This document shows, in pieces, positions 55,536 to 64,000 of a DNA stretch of 64,000 bases. Under the pieces are notes generated by a model, which was not told the origin of the DNA, did not search any database, and saw nothing but the letters and a program-made list of their open reading frames with translations. The DNA comes from Dendrobium chrysotoxum (taxonomy: Eukaryota > Streptophyta > Magnoliopsida > Asparagales > Orchidaceae), in NCBI GenBank assembly GCA_019925795.1, contig CM034310.1, positions 19,612,764-19,676,763 of the forward strand. The letters run 5' to 3'. The stretch's first letter is position 1. Each line of letters starts with the position of its first letter. The translations under genes and the position numbers were made by a program.

Positions 55536-57886
55536 TGTTATAAATCTGGTTTTAATGATGACAAACATGTTTCCAGTGTGTTTTGCTTAGCTAACCCGTT
55601 TCAGGCACAAAAGATCACAAGCAAATCAAGCTAACTCAAGATCAGGTCCAAGTTTGTCAAATGTATGATTTTCCTTTTATTGATTCAATTGTAATGTAAC
55701 TGATCCCCTAGCTAAGTAACCTTGCACACACACACTCAGGGGGAGAGCTTGAGTGAATCAGAGTTTCTGTTCATTTTTTGTTCAGATCGTCCTGGATGAT
55801 TTTCACATCGTCTTGGACGATCCAGCCAAAATAGAAACCCTTATTAGGGCGACTAAGTTAACAGGGTCTGATAAAGTAGATCGTCCTGAACGATCTTTGG
55901 ATCGTACGGGACGATATGCCCAAATCAGAAATTCTCAGCCGCCAGATCAAGTTAGGCAAGTTCTTATTTTTAGTTACTTGGTCTGATCGTCCCGGACGAT
56001 ACGTGTATCGTCCCGGACGATTCAGTACAATCATGCCTAATTTAATCTGGTAATTAAGGAAAATAATTTATTTTTGGTTGATACGACATATCGTCCTGGA
56101 CGATCGCAGGATCGTCCCGGACGATCTTGATCGTCAAGTGCATTTAAGCTGTACAGGACGAACTAATTATACAGGACGATGTCCTTATCGTCATGGACGA
56201 TCAAGTCATTTTTTGGTCGTCCAGCACAAGGTTCTCTGGACGACCCGAGTTATCTTCTGGACGATTTTCCTTGATTTGTACTAATCGTCCCGGACGATCG
56301 CAAGATCGTACGGGACGATATGAACAATTTTTTCTACTGATCGTCCAGGAGAGCCTGATCGTCCAGGCTGAAACAGCTGAATTTGAACTGATCGTACAGG
56401 ACGATCTACCGATCGTCCTGGACGATCTTGGCCGACCAGTTGAGATTTAGGGCAAATTTTAAGCCCTCCTATAAAAGAACTTTTTCTAAAAATAAGAAAA
56501 ATCTTTTGCCACCTTCCTTCCCTGAGAAACCCTAGAGAGAGAGAGTTGGGAGAGAGAGAGAAGATCTTGTGAGGGGGAGTTAGTGAGGGATTCACTAAGG
56601 TTGCTCCAAGCACGGATCAGAGTCATCTTCTCTATTGAAATTCAGGATCCCGAGCACTTAATTTTGATGGTGACAACTAATACTTACTGAGTACACATAG
56701 ACTTCCTTTAGATTACAAATGCTTAATCCTTATATATGAGCACTTAATTTAATGAAAAATCTTTTGCATGCTTTGCTCCTCTTGTGGCTTTGGGAAGCTT
56801 CAAGAAAGTTCTCGAGGGAAGAGTCACTTCAAGATCAATATCGCTAAGGTACTCTGCCATCTCCAGGAGGGAGAAAAAGGAGAAGGTCCGCTACCGTCAC
56901 CAGGAGGGTGACATAGCGTTTGGTATTCCGCCGCACCGAGGGAGGTGAAAGTGAGTATTGTAAAGGCTTCTCCGCCTTGCTGTGGGGGCAAAAGGAGAGT
57001 CAACTTTTACTAGTGCAAATCCCGGAGTAGAGGACTCCGGGGAGTGGACATAGGTCAAGTGACCGAACCACTATAAAAATCTCTGGTGTGTTTTTTCCTG
57101 TTTACCGTACTTTACTTTTCATGTTTTTAATTTATACGTTTAATTACTTGGTGAAAAATCAGTATTTAAACCTTGTGGTATAAAATCTAAAATTGAATTA
57201 TCAATATCATCGTTGTGAACGTTGTATTTGCTTCCGCACATTGTTCGTTAAGTTATATTTTGAAAATACAAAAAAAATTAAAACTCTTGTGTAGGGTTAA
57301 ATTTTTAAAATACCAATTCACCCCCCCCCCCCCCTCTTGGCGCATCTCATTCTTTCATTCTCCGCTCGTTGTCTTTCGTCTAGTCGTTGTTCGTCGTGGG
57401 AGGATCGTTTGCAAGAAGATTCGAGGTTCTCTGCCTGCTTCAGGTGGAAGCAAAAGGAGTTCGAAGGTTCTCTGCCTGCTTCAGGAGGAAGCAAAAGGAG
57501 GTCGGGTTCTCTGCCTCACCGTGTGGTGAGAAAGAGGTGTTTATACAGGCTTCTCCGCCTTGCTGTGGGAGCAAAAGGAGAGACACTTTTTGTTTAGTGC
57601 AATACCCGGAGGGGAGGCTCTGGGGAGTGGACGTAGGTCAAGTTAACCGAACCACTATAAAATCTGGTTTGCTTTTTCGATTCAGTTTTGCACTTTACTT
57701 TTCCGATATTAACTGCTTGGGTGAATATCTGTGATTGATCTTTTCATTCTTGTTTACTTGTTTCTGCTGCTAAGTATCGAAAAGATTTTCATTGTTATCG
57801 TGAAATTTTTAAATAGCCAATTTACCCCCCTCTTGGTTAGCCTCGGGACTAGTTCACTAGGGCTTAACATCCCTATCGAACTTTCA
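55536..57886 (+). repeat. 3' LTR of element D, interrupted by a solo LTR
   Basis: TGTTATAAATC to ATCGAACTTTCA. Palindrome array 55786-56435, TATA box 56468-56477. The sequence breaks at 56632 after TCATCTTCTC and resumes at 57363 with CGCTCG; without the inserted 730 bp the LTR is about 1.62 kb, close to the 5' LTR. Confidence 0.95.
56633..57357 (+). mobile_element. Solo LTR of a B-like family inside the 3' LTR of D
   Basis: 725 bp, TATTGAAATTCAGG to CATTCTTTCA, flanked by TTCTC on both sides (56628-56632, 57358-57362). Its R/U5 part aligns with LTR B (GTGACCGAACCACTATAAAA, CTTGGCGCATCTC). The palindrome array and TATA region of U3 are missing, making it less than half the length of LTR B. 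No internal region is left, so it arose by LTR-LTR recombination. Confidence 0.9.
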
Positions 57887-57891
57887 TAGGA
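57887..57891. repeat. Target-site duplication of element D, right copy (TAGGA)
   Basis: Matches 45562-45566. Confidence 0.9.
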
Positions 57892-58798
57892 ACCTTTTTC
57901 TTAGGTACCATTATCGATGATTTTTATTAAAGGCAGATTTCTGGAAGGCTGCACCAGATGTCACACTTATATTGACTTTCTTTTGTAGTAATTGTCTTTC
58001 AGGAGGTCTTAGCCTCCAAATTTTATTATCCTTCCACCGGGTTCTTTTATCAACAGATTCTTAAATGCAAAGTCCAGGTTTTATGCTCCAATGTTCATCG
58101 TGTGGAGCTAATTTTGATTTCTCTTGAGTTACCATGGTAGCTAGTAACTCTCTTGGTGGGATTCTCGTAGCCTTATTTGTCAATGGCCTTTGATACCTCT
58201 TCTTCATCAAGCCATATTCTTTCACAACTTTCAGCTCTAGCGGACAGAGTTTCATACTCATTCTTTTGAAGAATGGGGGTTTGGGGTTACCGATCCCAAA
58301 ATGACTGTTTCAACTCACCACTAGGGTTATTCCTCTTCACCCATTTTAGATTTGTAAACTTGTTATGGGTGGGAATGTTAGCTTCTAGTTCCAAGGCTGG
58401 GAGTGTTGATGGATGCACTGGTTGTGGTTATTGAGCTCGTATCTTTGCATTCAACTTTCTCCTTTGCCATCTTGTGTGCCTTCCTCCAGATGAGGAGGCT
58501 TCAGCATCATCCTTCCTAGGTGCAGATAACCCAATTGATAGAGTGCTCGCCCTAGTAGGTACCATAAATATTTTTCCTCCATCTACGATCCTCCACCTTA
58601 AGTTGTGATAGCCTTTCGAAGATTGAGGTCCTATTTTATTGAACTTCTTTAGTAGTAGCAGTTCGAGAAGTTGGTGGATGTTGCACAGAATAGGCACATC
58701 ATGCATAAGTTTTAGTAGAATAAGTTCTTGCAGAATGGCCTTGAACAGTCATACTGTGAATAAGTACGGTGACAGCCATTGCAGTAGCTGCAGAGAAG
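57892..58798 (-). pseudogene. 5' (gag N-terminal and leader) block of Tat element C2
   Basis: Continues the minus-strand Tat element beyond D. Frames at 58428-58706 (92 codons, with DDAEASSSGGRHTRWQRRK) and 58061-58261 are the only open parts. I recognise no domain with certainty; assignment rests on collinearity across the D insertion. Confidence 0.5.
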
Positions 58799-58826
58799 GC
58801 ATATTAAGTTTTAGATAAGATACTAC
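58799..58826 (+). repeat. Fragment of the inverted-repeat family, target of element E
   Basis: GGCATATTAAGTTTTAGATA and the next bases match 11300-11328 at all but two or so positions. Element E starts immediately after, so the rest of this copy presumably lies beyond the window. Confidence 0.6.
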
Positions 58827-60555
58827 TGAAAGTTCGATACGGATGTTAAGCCCTGATGAACTAGTCCCGAGGCTAACCAAGAGGGGGGGGGGGGTGAATT
58901 GGTTATTTAAAAATTCGTGAGCAACAGGAAAAATCTTTTCGATAATTTGCAGTGAAAATAAGTAAACACAGAAATGAAAAGATCAATCACAGATTTCACC
59001 CAAGCAGATAATAACAGAAAAATAAAGTACAGAGAATAATTAGAAAGAACACACCAGATTTTATAGTGGTTCGGTCAACTTGACCTACGTCAACTCCCTG
59101 GAGCCTCCCCTCTGGGTATTGCACTAACATGAAAGTGACTCTCATTCTGCTCCCACAATAAGGCAGAGAAGCCTGTACAAAACTCCGTTCCACCAACCCG
59201 ATGAGGCAGAGAACCTGAACTCCTTTCACTTCCTCCAGAAGTGGGCAGAGAACCCGGACTCCTTTTGCTTCTTCCTAAAGCAGGTAGAGAACCTGAACTC
59301 CTTTCGCTTCCTCCTGAAGCGGGCAGAGAACCCGGATCTTCTTGTGAATGATCCTCCCACAAAAAATAATGAAAAGATGAGAGACGACGAACGGAGAAGA
59401 TGACTCTGATCCTTGCTTGGAGCTACCTTTGTGAATCCCTCACAAACTCCCCTCACAAGATCCTCTCTCTCTTTCTCCCAAGCTCTCTCTCTCTCAAGGT
59501 TTTTTTAGAAAGGAAAGTGGCAAAATTTTTTTCTTATTGGAATAAAAATATCTTTTATAGGAGGGCTCAAAATTTACCCTAAATATCAACTGGTTGGCCA
59601 ATATCATCCAGAAAGATCGCTAGATCATCCTGTACAATCAGATTAAAATCACCTATTTCAGCCTGGACGATCTGGCTCTTCTGGATGATTAGTAGAAAAA
59701 GTTATTCCGATCGTCCCATATGATGCTGCGAGCATCGATCGTCCGGGACGATTAGTGTAAATCAGGAATTTCATCCAGAAGACCACTTTGGTCGTCCAGA
59801 GGAACTTGTGCTGGATGACCTCAAAATGACTTGATCGTACGGGATGATATTTTTATCATCCTGTATGATTAGTTCAAAAAGTGCCAAAATCATCCTGATC
59901 ACCGCTCTGGACGTACAGGTGAAACATGCTAGACAGTCAGGATTTTTAACACATCGTCCCATACTATCCTGCGATCATCCAGGACAATATGATCGAATCA
60001 ATCAGACCTTGATTAATTTCCTTAATCACCAGACTAATTTAGGCATGATCGTAATGGATCATCCAGAACAATACACGTATCGTCTGGGATGATCAGATTA
60101 AATCTCTAAAAATAAAACTTGTCTAACTTGATCTGGCAGTAGAGAATTTTTGATTTGAGCCTATTGTCCCGTACGATGGATGGATCGTCCAGGATGATCG
60201 ACTTAATCAGACAGACTTAACTTGGTCACCCTAATTAGGGTTTTTATTTTCCCTGGATCATCTAGGATGATGTGTATATCGTCCGGGATGATCAAAACAA
60301 AAATTTAATGGAAACTCTAATTCACTAAAACTCTCCCCCTGAGTGTGTGTGTGCAAGGTTACTTAGCTAAGGGATCAATTTCATTACATTTGACTCATGA
60401 AAGGAAAAAATTACATTTAGCACACTTGGACCCGATCTTGAGTTGGCTTGAATTACATTTGATCTTTTGTCCCTGAAATGATTAGCCAAGCAAAATAGAA
60501 CACAAACATGTTTGTCATCATCAAAACTATACTTCTTGAATCTAGATTTGCAACA
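58827..60555 (-). repeat. 3' LTR of element E
   Basis: 1729 bp. On the minus strand it runs from TGTTGCAAATC to CGTATCGAACTTTCA. Palindrome array about 59595-60290, TATA box complement 59552-59561. It has four GGTTCTCTGCC-type repeats of 39 bp (59206-59340) where A and D have two or three. Confidence 0.9.
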
Positions 60556-60569
60556 ATCTCCCCCTTTTT
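60556..60569 (-). promoter_or_regulatory. Polypurine tract of element E
   Basis: Minus strand AAAAAGGGGGAGAT, identical to A and D, next to the LTR. Confidence 0.9.
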
Positions 60570-60852
60570 GATGATGGCAAACATTGATGCAGTAGTTTCA
60601 AATAAAACAGACAGGAGTAACCAATGCACGTACGAAAGAAAATATTTCATTCCAAATTTCACTAAACATAAAATATAATAAAGAAACCAATTACAAAATA
60701 AGAGCAATACAAGAAACAACTAGAATAGTACAAGTCTGGAATAGTGCAAGAAACTACTAGTCACTCAAAACACCACCTCCCCCTTTTGACATCACAAAAA
60801 GGAGGAGATATAGACACAACACTACAAGCAGAAAATAACACAAAACATAAAG

Positions 60853-61989
60853 CTAAAATGGAGGCGGATCCTAATCAGAAGGAGGAGGAGGTGGTGGCTG
60901 AATGTAACTATGAATGACGATGAAATGTACACCAAACCAGGCAATGTCCTGGTCATGCTGCTGTTGCTGCTGAGCAGCGTAGTCATTGAAGTGCTGCAGA
61001 TCCTCAGTGTGCTGCTGCTCCTAGGCAGCCACATAAGACTCAAATCGAGCCTCCCACTGGTCGAACCACTGCACTAGATGATGAAAAGGGGATGCAATAT
61101 GAATAGGAGCAGGTGCATCAGGTGCAGTAGGAACAGGAACAGCATCTTACTCTTCCTCCTCAACATACGGGGCAGGCTCTAGATGTAGTCAGGTATTATG
61201 GAGTACATGGAAGGAATTATTTGTGAAGTAGGAAGGAGGGACATTGGTAGGGACTGGATATTACAGATCGTATTTGATCTCTAGAGCATATGCAATTATG
61301 TGTCCTAGAGCTAGATTTGGGTGTTGTCTTTGGCCCGGATCCCTAATGGTAGTGAGATGCTCGATATAGCAAAAAAGGAGATCAGTAGCATTGAAGTCCC
61401 GGTGGGCCATGATGTAGTAGGTGGTCAGGGAAAGTAAAGGGGTGATGTGAATGCGGTCCCCAGCCTTTGGGATGATAGATGAATGAAGGACATATTGAAT
61501 GGTACGGGCATCCTTAAGTAGGGAAGAGCAAGCATTGTCGTGGTAGGAGACGTTGGTATTTCTAAGGAAGTGATTGGCAACACTTGAATCATAATCAGGA
61601 TCAGAAACTAGGGGGTGGAGTTTATCGCCAGTGACGGAGAGTTGAAGAATATGGTGAAAATCCTGGGCGGTGAGTTCTACAGGTCGCTGATTAACGAAGG
61701 AGTGAAGGGTGGAGTAGTTAGCGGCGATGCGAAGATTTATGAAAAAGACCCTGAGAAGTTCAGTGCTAAAGGGGAAGGCCAAGGTGAGGATGAATGTGAG
61801 GGAGGTATGCGCAAACAGATCCAGGACAGGGTAGGTAAGAGTGCGGGGGTTGACGATCTTGGATTGTGTGATTCCAACTTCAAGATATCATTGGAAGGCA
61901 GCCTGATCGACTGCATTTGGAAAGCGGGGATCGACATTTCCCCGGGAGGAGCTTGCACCTTGATGCCTAGATCTCTTTCGACTAGCCAT
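60853..61989 (-). pseudogene. ORF2 of element E, decayed
   Basis: Starts MASRKRSRHQGASSSRG at 61989 and should end at TAG 60855-60853. The longest open part (61782-61261) covers the conserved core (LRIAANYSTL, SIIPKAGDRIHITPLLSL). Stops occur at the end of that part and at 60873-60871, a glutamine codon in D, and the frame is broken near 61780. Same domain layout as D. Confidence 0.9.
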
Positions 61990-62051
61990 TAGAATCATAA
62001 GAGAGGAGGTATGGAAGGAAGAGGGGTGATAAGAATTGAAGAAAACTGGCT

Positions 62052-62580
62052 GTTTAAGTAGAAGTCGGCCAGATCGTCCCGTACAATCGCAGGATCATCC
62101 AGGATGATATGAGTAATTATGACGGCCAGGACGATTGGTCAAAAAGGTGGTCAGATCGTCTAGAACGATCAGAGATCATCCAGGATGATTAGAGACAGGC
62201 GATCATCCTGAGGAGTCCAGCCGGACGACCATTGATGAAAAGTATCATCCAGAACGATGAGGTGGATCGTCTGGGATGATATGCAATAAATGCTTAGGAC
62301 GGGCCAAATTTGAATCGTCCAACTGCTTATACGTGGATTGTTTAGGATGATGAGGTGGATCGTCCAGGATGATGAATAGTAATTAGTGTATTCTCAACCA
62401 TTTGATCAGGATCAGGAAATATGGATCATATCATCCAAGACGATCACCAATAATTTATGTATCTCAGCCGCTTGATTAGAGTGGGGATGATTTAAAAGGA
62501 TCGTCCAAGATGATGTATGGATCGTCCAGGACTAAGATGATCGTCCAGGACGATTTTGGGATTGTCCAGGACGATGTGAA
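62052..62580 (-). repeat. Palindrome array and degraded TATA upstream of ORF2 in element E
   Basis: Minus-strand palindromes such as ATCGTCCTGGACGAT near 62551, many decayed to ATCATCCTGGATGAT. Towards ORF2 the minus strand reads GACGATCTGGCCGACTTC and then TACTTAAAC (62060-62052) where A and D have TATATAAAC. Confidence 0.85.
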
Positions 62581-62589
62581 GAAAAAATA

Positions 62590-63825
62590 AAAAAGATGGA
62601 GAATAGAGAGGAAAGATCAGGGATCCCAAAAACATATAATGAATTTTTTTTTTTTGAATCGATCCGTTCCAGTGAATAATAAAAATAAAAACACAAAATA
62701 ATGAAATTTTTTTTTGAATCGATCCGTTCCAGTGAATCAGAATTTTCCCTTTATTTTGAATCGAAAAACTAATTAGAAGACGATCGAGAGTGCTGAAATC
62801 TAAAAAAGTTAGAAAATCGACTTTCGTAACTCTTACCTCGGACACCTTATAGATGCAAATTTCTTTCAAAACAAAAATCCAATTCAGAAGAAAGAAATTA
62901 GATTCGAAAAGAGATCCTTTCAAGCCTCGTTCCAAAAAAATATCTGATATAATAGTATTATAAAGTAAAAAATCAGGAATCATGATTTTTTGTCTCAAGC
63001 TTTTGAAAATATTAAGGGTGCATAGATTTTTCTAAGACATTTAAAGATCTGAAAGGGAAGAAAGCCTATTTCTTTACGGGCTAATTTTGTGCCCCTTTTT
63101 TTTAATTTGTTTGGCGCTTTGCGCATCTTTTGATTTTTGATATACTTTGTGTATTCTTTCAATTTTTGGCGACAGTGTGCATCTTTTCAGTTTGGGCTAA
63201 TATTGTGCCTCTTTTTATTTTGGCGCTCTTTGCGTATCTTTTGTAGGCTTTCTCCCTCTCAAAATTATTAAAGAATCTCAGCTGTGAAATTACCTTTCAG
63301 ACATAAGAGACGACAAAGCTCACTCTCTATAATAAGAAAGAGTAATTCACAAAACAAAAACCATACATCATATGATAAGTGCAATCACTTGGTTAAGAAA
63401 ATCATAACATTGACTCAAAACTTTGAAAATACTATTCATATGAGGTAGATTACTGTAGGAAGATAAAATAGATCTCTATTTCAAAAACCAACTTTTTAAT
63501 TTTGAAGAAGATTTTTATCCAAAAGAAATAATACACCATTAAAGGAGTTAGAAGAAGAGAAATAATCATCACTGCTTACAAGCTTCCAAACCAAAAACCA
63601 AGGCAAAATTTTCAGTCACAAATCCAGTTTATCAACAGAAGGGAGCAGTGAAAAACCAAGTAGGAAATCACATCAAAATAAATATTCGAATCAAACTAAC
63701 ATCAAGATTAAAATGAAAATCAGCAGAAAAATAAAAATCAATAGAAAATAGATAATCAAATCAAACAACTACCTAATAGAAACAGAATGAAAAATAAACA
63801 AATCAGAAATTAGTAGTCATCAGAA
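62590..63825 (-). other. Pol-ORF2 spacer of element E
   Basis: Aligns with the spacers of A and D. A local duplication with ATCGATCCGTTCCAGTGAAT (62656-62676 and 62718-62738 approximately) is specific to E. It contains the GCGC hairpin repeats (63110-63245). Confidence 0.7.
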
Positions 63826-64000
63826 TCAAGCATTTATATCAATCACACCTAATCTGGTCCTCAAAATGCTGAATGAGTCAAAGGCCAGTGGTTTAGTAAA
63901 TATGTCAGCCAGCTGATTTTCAGTTGCTACATGATGTGGCTCAATATCCCCTTTAGTAACTTGGTTCCTAATGAAGTGATTCTTTATATCATTGTGTTTG
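63826..64000 (-). pseudogene. RNase H C-terminus of element E (partial at window edge)
   Basis: Minus strand reads HHVATENQLADIFTKPLAFD and ends LGVIDINA, TGA at 63828-63826. In this short stretch the frame is open, including the last catalytic aspartate of ADIFTK. The rest of pol lies outside the window. Confidence 0.8.

Larger units (their letters stand above)
45567..57886 (+). mobile_element. Element D: SIRE/Maximus-like Ty1/copia retrotransposon, most complete copy
   Basis: 12.3 kb including a 730-bp later insertion in its 3' LTR. All parts are present: LTRs, primer site, gag, pol, spacer, palindrome array, ORF2, two purine tracts. gag and ORF2 are open over nearly their whole length; pol has about seven lesions. 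It splits Tat element C2. Confidence 0.95.
14545..58826 (-). mobile_element. Tat/Ogre-type Ty3/gypsy element C2, split by elements B and D
   Basis: Minus-strand element in three blocks: 58826-57892 (5' untranslated and gag N-terminal region), 45566-40333 (gag, protease, RT) and 17906-14545 (RNase H domains, integrase, 3' region). Removing B and D, each with one copy of its 5-bp duplication, restores collinearity. Domain order is gag, protease, RT, RNase H, a second RNase-H-like domain, integrase, as in Tat/Ogre. All frames carry stops and frameshifts. The true ends are not resolved; the right end is cut by element E. Confidence 0.75.
58827..64000 (-). mobile_element. Element E: SIRE/Maximus-like element in reverse orientation (3' half)
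   Basis: Minus-strand copy of the A/D family: 3' LTR (60555-58827), purine tracts, ORF2, palindrome array, spacer and the end of RNase H, running off the right edge. The putative left duplication is ACTAC (58822-58826); the other end is not visible. Confidence 0.9.

Noticed and set aside
61615..61992. 125-codon plus-strand gene
   Set aside because: Antisense shadow of ORF2 of element E.

Overview
The window is nuclear DNA of a flowering plant and is almost entirely a nest of LTR retrotransposons. The plant assignment rests on the terminal exons of a chloroplast DEG5-type protease, Ty1/copia elements of the SIRE/Maximus type with an extra 3' ORF, Tat/Ogre-type Ty3/gypsy remains, a plant RTE LINE and Tourist-like MITEs. 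I cannot name the species. There are no rRNA, tRNA or CRISPR loci that I can see.

Layout. 1-14.5 kb is older, mixed DNA: one arm of an inverted repeat (1-692; partner 11258-11905), a GAGCTC-rich DNA-transposon relic, a decayed minus-strand Tat element (C1), RTE LINE fragments, two related MITEs, and the only host-gene material, the last two exons of a DEG5-like gene (8772-9314, plus strand). 14.5-58.8 kb is a second minus-strand Tat element (C2), cut into three blocks by two SIRE-type insertions: element B (17907-40332, target-site duplication TCTCT) and element D (45567-57886, TSD TAGGA). B is itself interrupted by element A (25089-36579, TSD TTAGT). The 3' LTR of D contains a short solo LTR of a B-like family (56633-57357, TSD TTCTC). 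From 58827 to the right edge lies the 3' half of element E, of the A/D family but in the opposite orientation.

A, D and E belong to one family and B to a sister family. All share one plan: long LTR (about 1.6-1.8 kb), initiator-tRNA-Met primer site, gag, protease-integrase-RT-RNase H, a spacer, a second ORF (ORF2, about 370-380 codons), and two purine tracts before the 3' LTR. ORF2 is intact only in D. All gag-pol copies are broken.

The most unusual feature is regulatory. Arrays of a 15-bp palindrome (ATCGTCCTGGACGAT in A/D/E; ATCGTACTGTACGAT in B) occur twice in each element: in the LTR upstream of its TATA box, and again just upstream of a second TATA-like box 60-85 bp before ORF2. In A/D/E both promoters also carry ACGATC-(1-2 nt)-GGCCG between array and TATA. 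The cores differ between families but keep their symmetry, which suggests a dimeric DNA-binding factor controlling both transcription units. Several in-frame stop codons in pol are shared between copies, one of them by all three scorable elements across both families.
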